From NCBI GenBank assembly GCA_009760885.1, contig CM019691.1, forward strand, positions 24,489,314-24,553,313: a DNA stretch of 64,000 nt, in the 5' to 3' direction. The translations under genes were made by a program, and so were the position numbers. The first letter of the stretch is position 1, and each line of letters opens with the position of its first letter. This document shows positions 33,700-45,116 of this stretch, one piece after another. The DNA comes from Achatina immaculata. Its lineage: Eukaryota > Mollusca > Gastropoda > Stylommatophora > Achatinidae. The notes under the pieces were generated by a model. The model was not told the origin of the DNA, made no database searches, and worked only from the letters and a program-made list of their open reading frames with translations.

Positions 33700-34185
33700 T
33701 GTTCCAAGAAAGAGAACAAGATTACTGTGCTAGAATGATGACGTAGCAACCACACCCAGCTGAATCAGAGCCAGCCAAGACCTTTACTCAACTCTCCATT
33801 GGTGTCTCACAGTAACTATTTACCGAAGCAGATTTTGTCGTGACCCTCGTGGTACTGGAGCCTGGAGAGAAGCCCTCTTTTCTAGGTTCGCTCTAGGCTT
33901 TTAATCTGGACAGAGTAAGCCACTCACAGAACAACCGACATGGCTGTGCAAGGTCTCAGAGAAAACTTTAGTAAGCCCCTACAGAACTCTCCAACACCCA
34001 CCCCGCAACCTGATTATCTGTTGTCATCCAAACTACGACCCCCCCCACCCCACCCCCACCCCAAACCCTCCGGGCCCACACTTAAAATAAGGTAAAACCT
34101 CCCCCTCCCCAGCATCTGGACCCATACACCGATTGGATATCAAATCTGTGCCTTGTGTTCCAACATTTTCACAGCATCGACTGTT
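33700..34185. other. Unannotated, C-rich patch
   Basis: CCCCACCCC-rich stretch near 34040-34065. No supported gene. Confidence 0.4.
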
Positions 34186-34189
34186 AGGG

Positions 34190-34412
34190 ACATTTTGATG
34201 GTTCTAAGTGGTTATTGCACTGTATCTCTTGGCGAAGGTAGGGGGTTCGAATTCGGTCGGAGGAGCTCCAGTCTGTAGAAATGGGTACCCGACTTCTTTT
34301 GCAGATGCGAAAGGAAAGGCGGCCAGGCGTGACACTGACCACATCACCCTCTAGTGTGCTGGCGGATCAAGGAAAATATGGGCACTAGCACTATACTCCT
34401 ATGTGCAACCGG
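34190..34412 (+). repeat. tRNA-derived SINE, family 1, copy 2
   Basis: The B box GGGTTCGAATTCG is near 34244. The body GGGTACCCGACTTCTTTTGC, GGAAAGGCGGCCAGGCGTGA, CTCTAGTGTGCTGGC and AAAATATGGGCACTA matches copy 1 closely. The tRNA-like head is more diverged. Confidence 0.85.
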
Positions 34413-34419
34413 CAACAAC

Positions 34420-34715
34420 AATGAAATAATAATCATTTCAACGTCTCCAGGAATGTTGCAGGATTTTCAGGCGCGTCTAATGAATCTCAAAGAAATGTGA
34501 AAAGTGTGAGAACTTATAATAAGCAATTATATTCCCAAAGATAACTGACCCTAGATATTTCTTCTTCAGTTTCGAAATATTTTAAATACTGCTTATACAA
34601 GTATGCACTTCACCTCTGTCTCCTCTGTTCGTCTATCTGCTGTGTGCCGGGATGAAACCATAACAAACATGAAACTATGTTTTTAATCACAAAAAAAAGT
34701 TAACTCTGTAATTAT
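34420..34715. other. Unannotated
   Basis: No feature recognised. Confidence 0.4.
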
Positions 34716-34719
34716 TTCC

Positions 34720-35740
34720 AGGTCCTTCAAACCCCAAGACACATGGGGCTGCTGGTAGCAAGAGACTTCGACTTCTGGGTCCTTCGCTATATTCTTCTTT
34801 GTACCCCAAGTCAGTCCTTTTTTTAAGCTAGCATTTTTTTTTCTGCTGTACTTGTTTCTCTCCACGTCTCTTTGTTTCCTCCCATACTTCTTTTATCCTG
34901 TGGAGTCTACATCAAAGCTGTTAGTGATAATGATTCGTCGACATAATGTAGCCATTCCATTGCCACCTCCTCCTTTCATTCACTGTTGACAGTGGTGTCA
35001 TGTCCGGGTCTCTTAACAAGAGGCCCTTACTTATGATATTTGTCCAGAACACTCCTTTGATCTTACGTAGACATTTGGTTTGGAAAGTGTCAATCTTGTC
35101 AGTGTCTTTTTTCAGCATTCTCACCCATATAGCATGATACTTAAACCACTGCTTTTGAATATTCTGCATTTTGTTTACTGGCTTATCATTTGGATCTCCA
35201 GATGTGGTTGAGAGGGACCCAAATTTTCGGGCTTTCACTACTGTCTCGGTTTGCTTTTAACGTACTACCAAGGTATGTGAATTGCTTGACTTGGACTGGT
35301 AAATGATTCACTGTGTCTGGTCTAGTGATTTCTGCATTTTGTTTCAATAGTCTGAGCCTTTTTTTTTGTTTTCACTCATAGTCCAGTACTGCTTGCTTTT
35401 GTTGTCAGCCTTTCTATCTTTGCTTCCATGTCCTTGTGACGTTTTTTTTTTTTTGGAGTGATGTTTTGTCCTTCACGAAGTCCAGATCCTCTACTGTTGT
35501 TGTTAATGACTCCTGGATGCCTCTGTATTGGTCTGTAACTCTAGTTAAAAGGCCAGAATTTTTCCTGATAATGTTTATTATTATCTTCAGGTTGGATGAC
35601 TGAGAAGAACAACATTTGTCTCTCCTCTGTTCTCCTATTTTCCAATATAAAGTCATAGTTTGTCTTATTGTGAGTACAACGGAAAGCACAAATTTCAAAA
35701 CTTTTCAGGCCTATATGTTTTACATCTGAAAGACACAAAC
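34720..35740 (-). pseudogene. LINE reverse transcriptase relic including degenerate palm, minus strand
   Basis: Minus-strand pieces in order: LFFSVIQ near the end of the palm, ITRVTDQYRGIQESLTTT-like, then VEDLDFVKDKTSLQ, where the catalytic FADD has become FVKD. Next come KKDTDKIDTFQTKCLRKIKG, VFWTNIISKGLLLRDPDM, PLSTVNERRRWQW with GHIM changed to GYIM, and finally KKGLTWGTKKNIAKDPEVE and VSWGLKDLEII. Many frame changes and stops are present. It extends further 5' than most relics here. The tail region matches the 'GLTW...ALGxKxLE' type also seen at 20243 and 52000. Confidence 0.8.
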
Positions 35741-35985
35741 AGCAAGGTTACAACAGAGATATAGACAGTGGCAAACATGAAGAGATGGACTGGGTTCAAC
35801 ATAGTCTAGTGCACAGTGAACACAAGGGACAGGGCAAGATTGAGAACAACGACAGCCAATTATCAGAGGACTGACAAATGTACTTTTCTTGTTAAATACA
35901 TTTTCTTTTAGTTCAGTTCTTAGTTTATTTAGTTTTGTTCATTTGTTTGTTTCTTAACATTCTTTACTCCTAAAAATAAACATTT
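35740..35985. other. Unannotated
   Basis: No feature recognised. Confidence 0.35.
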
Positions 35986-36185
35986 CTTTTCCGTTTTATG
36001 TCATCCAAATTTATGCAGCTTTAAATCTTGTTCGACTCAGTGCCAGTAATAAATCTAACCAGGCCGCAATAAATCTGACGTATTTTATTCTGCTAACAAA
36101 ATAACATAAGAGTCTAATTGGGTTATTTTTCCTATTCGCTGTTTTTCCTGTGACTAGAAAAAAAATTTTTTTTTGGTTTATCCTT

Positions 36186-36465
36186 GTCCTTGGGAGAACA
36201 ACAGAGAGGATGTTGAGCAATAGAGGGCTCACTTGGACAAGAGCGGAAAAAAAGCCACATGTCAGGCTTTTGTGGAAAACCCCTGCGGAAGCCCCATGTG
36301 CCCTGGGCACTTAAGGTTCAGAAAGAGAATGAAGGGGACAAAAGAGAGAAAGGGAGAGAGAGGGAGGGAAAAGGAGAGAGAGGGAGAGGGGGAGAGAGAG
36401 AAGAGAGAGGGGGAGAGAGAGGGGGAGAGAGAGAAGGAGAGAGAGAGGGAGAGAGAGAGATCCAT
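36186..36465 (+). pseudogene. LINE RT extreme C-terminus with long GA-rich tail (copy 1)
   Basis: Reads NREDVEQ stop, then in the next frame RAEKKPHVRLLWKTP, then EAPCALGT at a stop, followed by GSERE and a 140-base GA-rich tract (36320-36465). The sequence GAGGATGTTGAGCAATAGAG is shared with the relic at 52000-52579, so it is the same family. Only about 45 codons of protein-coding sequence are left. Confidence 0.75.
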
Positions 36466-36850
36466 GACTTTGATCGGCCATAGCCCTGTAACGTCTTGTA
36501 GGGCAGTAACAAATTCTCTCCATCTCTGATAGTCCGCAGGTAGCCTTTTTTACTGTGTCCCATCTGTGCTACGTGCTACTCGTTTCTGCTTCTGTAGTTC
36601 TCCGCCTGGTAGTCTTTGGTCGGCCTCTCACCCCTCGGGTGTCCAACCCATGCCTGCTTTAGTTATGTTGCTGGGGTCCCATCGTAACACATGACCAGTC
36701 CATTTTGTTGTTATGACATGCATGTCTCCTCGTTCACATTGGACAAGCACGTCTCTATTGTTTATTCTTTATGACCAGCAAATACTCAAAATCTTTCCGA
36801 GACAGGTTGTATGGAATGAGGATCATTTATGCCAGTATAGTACTGGCATA
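36466..36850 (-). pseudogene. LINE RT C-terminal relic facing the previous one (copy 1)
   Basis: The minus strand reads WTGHVLRWDPSNITKAGMGW, then TPEG, a degraded GRPKTTRRRTTE block, then LPADYQRWREFVTALQDVTG. The 3' end runs into the same GA-rich tract that ends the plus-strand relic. The two elements are of different families because their terminal sequences differ. Just upstream there is a short palindrome (TGCCAGTATAGTACTGGCA). Confidence 0.65.
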
Positions 36851-37544
36851 AGGAAAATAAGAACTTTACGTCTGTAAGATGGAGAGATTACTAATACGAG
36901 AACTCGTATTTCGAGAACTTTCAGTAATGTTCACGAGTGCTGTTTGTTGTCAAAACTGACTTTTTAGGGTGAACTAGTACAGTATGGAAAGTCTCACGAG
37001 AAAAGGTAGAAAGAAGCTTCTAGATCCTAACAGCGTGCATCGTAACTGTCACGACTTGGAGAAAGACCAGAGATTTCACAGTGGACCCGAGAAATATAAA
37101 AACACATTGGACTCGAGGAGATGGCTCAGACAGAGAGTAATAGTGTGATTTTTGATAGTAGGAGTTAAAGAGTTTTCCAGTCATGGTTGTTAGGTAGGAC
37201 CACGATTGGTTATAGTTGGTCGTAGGAGTAGAACAATTGCTCCAGCCATGTAAAGTATTGTTGGTTGTCCCAGTGGACATAGTTTTGTGCAGGAGGGCTG
37301 TATCGTGTTTCTTACCAGAGTTTAGTCTATGAGGGTTGGATCATTTTCCGTTTTATGTCATCCAAATTTATGCAGCTTTAAATCTTGTTCGACTCAGTGC
37401 CAGTAATAAATCTAACCAGGCCGCAATAAATCTGACGTATTTTATTCTGCTAACAAAATAACATAAGAGTCTAATTGGGTTATTTTTCCTATTCGCTGTT
37501 TTTCCTGTGACTAGAAAAAAAATTTTTTTTTTGGTTTATCCTTG

Positions 37545-37823
37545 TCCTTGGGAGAACAACAGAGAGGATGTTGAGCAATAGAGGGCTCACTTGGGCAAGA
37601 GCGGAAAAAAAGCCACAAGTCAGGCTTTTGTGGAAAACCCCTGCGGAAGCCCCATGTGCCCTGGGCACTTAAGGTTCAGAAAGAGAATGAAGGGGACAAA
37701 AGAGAGAAAGGGAGAGAGAGGGAGGGAAAAGGAGAGAGAGGGAGAGGGGGAGAGAGAGAAGAGAGAGGGGGAGAGAGAGGGGGAGAGAGAGAAGGAGAGA
37801 GAGAGGGAGAGAGAGAGATCCAT
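37545..37823 (+). pseudogene. LINE RT extreme C-terminus with GA-rich tail (copy 2)
   Basis: Duplicate of 36186-36465, differing for example by LTWARAEKK for LTWTRAEKK. Confidence 0.75.
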
Positions 37824-38208
37824 GACCTTGATCGGCCATAGCCCTGTAACGTCTTGTAGGGCAGTAACAAATTCTCTCCATCTCTGATAGTCCGCAGGTA
37901 GCCTTTTTTACTGTGTCCCATCTGTGCTACGTGCTACTCGTTTCTGCTTCTGTAGTTCTCCGCCTGGTAGTCTTTGGTCGGCCTCTCACCCCTCGGGTGT
38001 CCAACCCATGCCTGCTTTAGTTTTGCTGCTGGGGTCCCTTCGTAACACATGACCAGTCCATTTTGTTGTTATGACATGCATGTCTCCTCGTTCACATTGG
38101 ACAAGCACGTCTCTATTGTTTATTCTTTGTGACCAGCAAATACTCAAAATCTTTCCGAGACAGGTTGTATGGAATGAGGATCATTTATGCCAGTATAGTA
38201 CTGGCATA
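37824..38208 (-). pseudogene. LINE RT C-terminal relic, convergent (copy 2)
   Basis: Duplicate of 36466-36850 with a few substitutions. Confidence 0.65.
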
Positions 38209-38827
38209 AGGAAAATAAGAACTTTACGTCTGTAAGATGGAGAGATTAGTAATACGAGAACTCGTATTTCGAGAACTTTCAGTAATGTTCACGAGTCCTG
38301 TTTGTTGTCAAAACTGACTTTTTAGGGTGAACTAGTACAGTATGGAAAGTCTCACGAGAAAAGGTAGAAAGACGCTTCTAGATCCTAACAGCGTGCATCT
38401 AACTGTCACGACTTGGAGAAAGTCCAGAGATTTCACAGTGGACCCGAGAAATATAAAAAACACATTGGACTCGAGGAGATGGCTCAGACAGAGAGTAATA
38501 GTGTGATTTTTGATAGTAGGAGTTAAAGAGTTTTCCAGTCATGGTTGTTAGGTAGGACCACGATTGGTTATAGTTGGTCGTAGGAGTAGAACAATTGCTC
38601 CAGCCATGTAAAGTATTGTTGGTTGTCCCAGTGGACATAGTTTTGTGCAGGAGGGCTGTATCGTGTTTCTTACCAGAGTTTAGTCTATGAGGGTTGGATC
38701 ATTTTGAGTTTTGTGATATCAGGAGAGGTTCTCCTACTGCGTAGTGTAGGACTTAAGAGGGATGGGTTATAATGTTTTTGGGATATTGATCCAAGTGTTT
38801 GGAACAGTGTGGTAATTCCAACTGATG

Positions 38828-40087
38828 TCTGTAAGTATGTCCTAAGTTATGTTTTGTCCCTACGGCTGTAAGTATGTCCTAAGTTATGTTTTTTCCCTAC
38901 GGCTGTAAGTATGTCCTAAGTTATGTTTTGTCCCTACGGCTGTAAGTATGTCCTAAGTTATGTTTTTTTCCCTACGGCTGTAAGTATGTCCTAAGTTATG
39001 TTTTTTCCCTACGGCTGTAAGTATGCCCTAAGTTATGTTTTGTCCCTACGGCTGTAAGTATGTCCTAAGTTATGTTTTGTCCCTATGCTGTAAGTATGTC
39101 CTAAGTTATGTTTTTTCCCTACTGCTGTAAGTATGTCCTAAGTTATGTTTTTTCCCTACCGCTGTAAGTATGTCCTAAGTTATGTTTTGTCCCTACTGCT
39201 GTAAGTATGTCCTAAGTTATGTTTTTTCCCTACTGCTGTAAGTATGTCTTAAGTTATGTTTTTTCCCTACCGCTGTAAGTATGTCCTAAGTTATGTTTTG
39301 TCCCTACTGCTGTAAGTATGTCCTAAGTTATGTTTTTTCCCTACTGCTGTAAGTATGTCCTAAGTTATGTTTTGTCCCTACTACTGTAAGTATGTCCTAA
39401 GTTATGTTTTGTCCCTACTGCTGTAAGTATGTCCTAAGTTATGTTTTGTCCCTACTGCTGTAAGTATGTCCTAAGTTATGTTTTGTCCCTACTGCTGTAA
39501 GTATGTCCTAAGTTATGTTTTGTCCCTACTGCTGTAAGTATTCCTAAGTTATGTTTTGTCCCTACTGCTGTAAGTATGTCCTAAGTTATGTTTTGTCCCT
39601 ACTGCTGTAAGTATGTCCTAAGTTATGTTTTGTCCCTACTGCTGTAAGTATGTCCTAAGTTATGTTTTGCCCCTACTGCTGTAAGTATGTCCTAAGTTAT
39701 GTTTTGCCCCTACTGCTGTAAGTATGTCCTAAGTTATGTTTTGTCCCTACTGCTGTAAGTATGTCCTAAGTTATGTTTTGCCCCTACTGCTGTAAGTATG
39801 TCCTAAGTTATGTTTTGCCCCTACTGCTGTAAGTATGTCCTAAGTTATGTTTTGTCCCTACTGCTGTAAGTATGTCCTAGGTTATGTTTTGTCTCTACTG
39901 CTGTAAGTATGTCCTAAGTTATGTTTTGTCCCTACGGCTGTAAGTATGTCCTAAGTTATGTTTTGTCCCTACTGCTGTAAGTATAACCTAAGTTATGTTT
40001 TGTCCCTACGGCTGTAAGTATAACCTAAGTTATGTTTTGTCCCTACGGCTGTAAGTATAACCTAAGTTATGTTTTGTCCCTACGGCT
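38828..40087. repeat. 37-bp minisatellite, about 34 copies
   Basis: The unit is GCTGTAAGTATGTCCTAAGT plus TATGTTTTGTCCCTACT. Positional variants form blocks: CTACGG at both ends, CTACTG in the middle, TTTTTTCCC versus TTTTGTCCC versus TTTTGCCCC, and ATAACC for ATGTCC in the last three. A (GAGT)n patch follows at 40121-40155. Confidence 0.96.
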
Positions 40088-40159
40088 CTTGCCGTGACAC
40101 TTGGCATTATGCATTGTGTGTGTGAGTGAGTGAGTGGGTGAGTGAGTGAGTGAGTTGTC

Positions 40160-40450
40160 AGATTTTCTTGACTTAATCCATCCCTCATCCCCCTGGTCCA
40201 CATCTATTCTCGTGTTAAAGCTTTCTTGATTCTTTGAAAACTATAAATTGGAGGCTACTGTGACAACATGTTTTTTTGTGTTGTATCATGGAATGTCAGG
40301 CTGGTTATTATTAGCCTTGTGGTCAAGGACATCTATATTATAAGTGTGTGCTCTTGTTGAGAACCCGTGGGGTGCCGTTACTTTGCGTGTAGCTGAGTAA
40401 CATCTCTGTTGATTCAAATTCTTAGAAAAGTTAACTTGAGCAGTCAAGAA
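40160..40450. other. Unannotated
   Basis: No feature recognised. Confidence 0.4.
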
Positions 40451-41010
40451 AAAGCTAAACACATTCCCACTTTTCAGTGAAACATACAGCTGGCCAGTCT
40501 AATTCGTTCTTCAGTAGTCTTGTGCTCTATCGTGCTATGTATCGTGTCAGGACAGACACAACTGCTCTGCTTTAAATTTGCCCATTTCCTTTTCCGTTGT
40601 TCTCCGGCATTCTGCCCCGTAGAAGAGTATGGATTCCAGCATTCTGCCCCGTAGAAGAGTATGGATTCCAGCATTCTGCCCCGTAGAAGAGTATGGATTC
40701 CAGCATTCTGCCCCGTAGAAGAGTATGGATTCCAGCATTCTGCCCCGTAGAAGAGTATGGATTCCAGCATTCTGCCCCGTAGAAGAGTATGGATAACACA
40801 CAATTTTAGTACAGCCTTAATTTGGTTCTAGTGCTGTACTGGGAGGGCATCCAGATGTTTCTAAGATAATGAAACCTGTTCTTGATTTATTTATTCTGTC
40901 TTCATATCCTTATTTGTCCCTTTATCAGGTTTTAGTATGATGCCAACGTTTGTGAAAGTATCTGTTTCTGTCAAGTTTTGGTCATTAATTGTAATTGCTG
41001 TTTTGTTTTC
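40450..41010 (-). pseudogene. LINE RT C-terminal relic hosting a minisatellite
   Basis: From right to left on the minus strand: AITINDQNLTETDTFTNVG, then after a frame change FHYLRNIWMPSQYSTRTKL, RLY, NCVLSILFYGAECW, then RTTEKEMGKFKAEQL. These are consecutive segments of one LINE RT C-terminal domain (xxFxYLGxxx...KxWxSxxYSxxTKxRLYxxCVLSxLLYGAECWRxTxKEMxKxxxFQ). Several frame changes show decay. The six-copy 32-bp array sits exactly at LFYGAECW. Removing five units restores the expected order of motifs. Confidence 0.8.
40603..40796. repeat. 32-bp tandem array, 6 copies, inside the RT YGAECW motif
   Basis: Perfect repeats of GCATTCTGCCCCGTAGAAGA followed by GTATGGATTCCA. On the minus strand each unit reads ILFYGAECWNP in one of the three frames. 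Copies are identical by eye, so the array is young. Confidence 0.96.
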
Positions 41011-41705
41011 TGTGTTTCGAATAAATTTGTGTAGGTATAAATCTTGTTTTGCTCACTATCAAACTCTGACAGGAGCAGAAAAGATCGGAAACCATTTTTT
41101 TTCTACTGATGCAGTAACGTGCGAGTTTAAATGTTTCCAGCTTATCTCTTTGCCTTGTGTAAAGCGCTGCATTCATGGAACTAATTTACACGGGATATCT
41201 CATATTCCTTTCATTCGCCCTACATCGTCGTTTCAATGTCCTTCCACTCATCAAATTTTAGATATTATTCGTTTTCTGGAAGCAGCTTTCCTTATCACTC
41301 AGAACGTAGTACCCATTTTTATAGCCCAGTAAAGCGACCGCGGGCGGGAAAAGAATCCAGTGTCTTTAGTACAAGAAACCGCGCTACTATCGATTTGACA
41401 TCACCCACTGCCATTTTCTTTTTTAATTCTAGTGAAAATCATCCTAAAATGCAGTTGTCAGTTGTTAATCTCTTTCAGAAATTTTCATTTCATACATTTA
41501 AGTATGTCGATTTTCGACGTTATTCAAGACTGCAGATACTTGTAGATAAAAAAAAAAGCAAAACGAACTTTATAATCTTTATAAACGTTTGTGTCCTAAC
41601 CATGGAGACTTGGGCGTATTCTGATGTGGCAGATCTGTCTACCCGATATAATATATCTGCAGGTAAAAAAAGGGGTAGAAAAATTTGGTATAAAAGCACT
41701 TTAAA
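41010..41705. other. Unannotated
   Basis: Overlapping ORF-like stretches (40937-41332 and 41236-41736, plus) are partly antisense to the RT relic and partly AT-rich. No domain is recognised. Confidence 0.4.
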
Positions 41706-41711
41706 GAAGTG

Positions 41712-41903
41712 CAGCAACTATTTCAAACAAGTGTAGCAAACTTTCAAATAAGTGTAGCAACTATTTCAAACAAGTGTAGCAACTATTTCAAACAAGTGTA
41801 GGAACTATTTCAAACAAGTGTAGCAACTATTTCAAACAAGTGTAGCAACTATTTCAAACAAGTGTAGGAACTATTTCAAACAAGTGTAGCAACTATTTCA
41901 AAC
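41712..41903. repeat. 22-bp minisatellite, about 9 copies
   Basis: The unit CAAGTGTAGCAACTATTTCA plus AA is nearly uniform. Some copies have GTAGGAAC. Confidence 0.95.
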
Positions 41904-42320
41904 ATTAGCTCAAATGAAAGCCTTTCAGCGATGTTTGGGCATATTTGCTTTCTCGTCATTCAAATAGTTCATCATTTCGCTATAAATGAGTATTTTACGG
42001 CTCCGTTTAGTTTGCTCTTTTGTCTGTTGGTAATTTTAGTAGGAAATAGAAGAAGAAGAAGACTATAATTGATTTTTATTGCTTTCCTTTTTTCTGAGTT
42101 GTATATTTTAAAAACATGGGATGATGCACTTCTTCATAACTGAAAAGCTATGCCTCTGGCTAATCTCTGCACCAACAAAGACTGTATTTAGAATTATCAG
42201 CAGACCAGCGGGAACCCTGCTCCTCGTTAATCTCATCTGAGAGCGTTGATGTAGAGAAGCTGTAGCGAGCTGACTTCTCATGAGAAGGGAAGGAAGTGTA
42301 AACAGCACACACAAGTCAAA

Positions 42321-42490
42321 ACAGCCGTCTAAAGATTGACTTAGACAGCCGTCTAAAGATTGACTTAGACAGCCGTCTAAAGATTGACTTAGACAGCCGT
42401 CTAAAGATTGACTTAGACAGCCGTCTAAAGATTGACTTAGACAGCCGTCTAAAGATTGACTTAGACAGCCGTCTAAAGATTGACTTAAGA
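42321..42490. repeat. 24-bp minisatellite, 7 copies
   Basis: Perfect repeats of ACAGCCGTCTAAAGATTGAC plus TTAG. Confidence 0.96.
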
Positions 42491-42499
42491 GTCTAAATT

Positions 42500-43734
42500 A
42501 TTGAGGATGGCCTTCGTAACTGAGAAACATGTGAAATACAAACCGCGCTTGAGTAAACTTTAGAGATGGTCGTCAGTGCCTTAAGGGATACTTACCTTGG
42601 CGTACAGATCAAACAGTTGTAGGGCTGGCCACACACGAGCTTACGGCGGGCCAGCAATGAGCAAATAACTCATTCTGATTATTATACAAAGTCTCCTGGT
42701 TCCCATTGTACTTCTGAGGGTTTCAAATAAATATTGATCGCAGAAAGTATCAAAAACAGTTTAGAACTGAAAGAAACCTACATGTTCTCCGATTCTTTTA
42801 ATTAGTGTCATTTAAAGAAGTCCTAACGTGGAACCTATTTTCCAGAAGATAATTGTTTTTGACTATAACGAAATGTATAAATATACACGAAGCCACTACA
42901 GTAAAGCTAGCTGTAATCATAAATACTTAACCTTTTTTTAAAAGGTAGAAAGGTTTCTATTCGTTAACAAAGTATATAGTTTTGATGTTCGATTTTCAGC
43001 GTTAACATTTCATAAAATTACTGACGAACCCTACGTCAGCTTCCACTCTTTTATTAATCGTGCCCATAGTTATGGTAGGCATAACAGGAATGTTGAAACA
43101 TCACAGCTACGTACTTCGTTAGTGGGTGAAGCTGTTCGTCAGTTTTAAAAACATGTATTTATTTCCAATTTATAGAATGAATTTTTAAGCTCCATTTGCT
43201 TCGTTTTTTTATGTTTTCATGTTTTTAATTTCAGGTTTTCTTTTAACTTCAATTTTTTTTTCTCCCTGTCTCAACTGTTGTTCTGTACAATCCTGGCTCT
43301 TTCTGAAATCGCACGCAAACTTCAAAGTTTTGTAGCATATCTTTATCATTAAAAAGCATGAAATATCGTCCTGCTACACGATTGCACCCCAGTTTCTAAT
43401 CTTCTACACAAGACATGCGCCCAGAACACGATAGTATCTAAGCTCCTGGATGATAAGCGAACATCATTAAGCAAGATATTGCACTCAGATATTCATCAAA
43501 GCTACCGAAGACCGCTATTCCAACTTCATTACTTTATCAATCATCTTCATAATTATGTCAGAAAATCTATTATTTTGTTGAAAAAAAAGTATAGAGGAAA
43601 ACATTTCCAGCAACGGTTTGTGGGAAACACATACCACGATCAGTGAAGCTTTATTTAGGATTTTTTGGTGCTTTTCAAAAAAATATCACTTTAATGAATT
43701 GAATGTGAAAGGATGATCACAGAGAAAACAAAGT

Positions 43735-43735
<1 letters not shown>
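42500..43735. other. Unannotated, AT-rich
   Basis: No gene or repeat family that I can support over about 1.2 kb. Confidence 0.5.
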
Positions 43736-43737
<2 letters not shown>

Positions 43738-43780
<43 letters not shown>

Positions 43781-43881
43781 AATAGTTAGGAATAAGAACT
43801 AGGAATGGCCACATCTGAGGCAGAACGAATACAAAGAAATGTGTAGAAGATTCCAGGAATAGATAAACTATTTTGTAACTG

Positions 43882-43923
<42 letters not shown>
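43738..43923. repeat. Two (AT)n microsatellites
   Basis: (TA)20-like tracts at 43738-43777 and 43885-43923. Confidence 0.95.
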
Positions 43924-43924
<1 letters not shown>

Positions 43925-43925
<1 letters not shown>

Positions 43926-44928
43926 TAAGACTCATTTATAATAATGAAACAATAATGCAATAATAAAACACTCGGACAAACAAGATAATAATAGCACAAA
44001 TACCCACCGATATAAAAAGAAGACATACAAAAGTATATTTTTAAAACAACATACTAGATTTCAAACACTATAACTATGTGTGACACGTACCAAATAACTC
44101 TTTTCCAGGAAAGTGCAGTTTATAAAGAAACTGCCTGGGACTGAGGTATCATTTTAATGTTAAAGAGGGAAAAAAAATTACATCTGTGAGAAACGAGTGT
44201 TTTATACTACAAACGGTGAGATTGTTGCGCGCAAAATGTTTAGCTAAGAACAACATCCTGAGGCGGATGTTTGGGATTCTGTTGTCGAGGCCAGTGCGTA
44301 ACACATGCCGAGTTCTTGCTGTGAACTCCAAGCGAAGAACTCCGGGAAAAGTTCAGGTGACTTTATATGACCATCTGCTCCTAATTCATTGACTCTGGTG
44401 AAAGCCGCTCGTTTCAAATGTCGTTTGTCCAGGATTTTTATGACAAAAAAAAAAAAAAAAATTGCTCAAGGACAGTGGTTATCAAACTGCGTGTCGATGT
44501 TTATATAGCTATTTTTGAAAAGCTATAACCAAATATAAACAAAACGTTCAACAGAATACATGTAATTTTCTTTTACACGTTCAAATAAAAAAGAACCTGT
44601 GGCCAGTTTTGCAAATGACTTTTGTCCTTTCTTTTACTCATGTAAAGATTCACTAATTTTAAGTTAAATTTTTTTGGGCATTTTATACGCCATAAAATGT
44701 TGCCTATCTTACAAAAATGTTGTCTACTTTTTTGTTTTTTGTTTGCTTTTTTTTTTTTTAGCTTCTGTATATTTTTGTGTGAAAGGACGAAAGTCGAAAT
44801 GTCGCTGCTTTGTTAATTCATGACTGAATGAAGCTGTTGCTAACTAAACAAAAACAGTTAAATATTTTTAACACTGTGAAACATTGACGGTTTATTTTGA
44901 CCAGGACTATTTTACACACAGAGCTGTC
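43925..44928. other. Unannotated, AT-rich
   Basis: Long A and T runs (about 44444 and 44749). Short ORFs at 44149-44392 overlap on opposite strands and have no motif. Confidence 0.45.
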
Positions 44929-44947
44929 CGATCTAGCAATTAGCGAC

Positions 44948-45095
44948 CCGTAGCTGGCATGCTGAAGAACCGTAACTAAAACTCCCGTAGCTGGCATGCT
45001 GAAGAACCGTAACTAAAACTCCCGTAGCTGGCATGCTGAAGAACCGTAACTAAAACTCCCGTAGCTGGCATGCTGAAGAACCGTAACTAAAACTA
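44948..45095. repeat. 37-bp tandem array, 4 copies, inside family A
   Basis: The unit includes CCCGTAGCTGGCATGCTGAA and GAACCGTAACTAAAACT. It grows out of the ACCCATAGCTGACATGCT head of family A. Confidence 0.93.
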
Positions 45096-45116
45096 TGTCC
45101 CACCACTTCGCTGGTA

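Larger units (their letters stand above)
35991..37347. repeat. Tandem duplication 3, copy 1 (unit about 1357 bp)
   Basis: Direct copy of 37348-38705, with scattered single-base differences and a one-base length change. It contains two RT tails facing each other across a GA-rich tract. Confidence 0.96.
37348..38705. repeat. Tandem duplication 3, copy 2
   Basis: Second copy of the 1357-base unit. The junction is GGTTGGATCATTTTCCGTTT, and the right end diverges after GGATCATTTT. Confidence 0.96.

Noticed and set aside
36233..37921. Several ORFs rich in Glu, Arg and Ser over the GA tracts
   Set aside because: GA-rich LINE tails, open on both strands.
28435..40087. Regular direct repeats considered as CRISPR-like arrays
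   Set aside because: Units are contiguous with no unique spacers, the genome is eukaryotic and no cas-like genes are present.
40937..41736. Two overlapping plus-strand ORFs of 131 and 166 codons
   Set aside because: The first is partly antisense to the RT relic and neither has a recognisable domain. I cannot support a gene.
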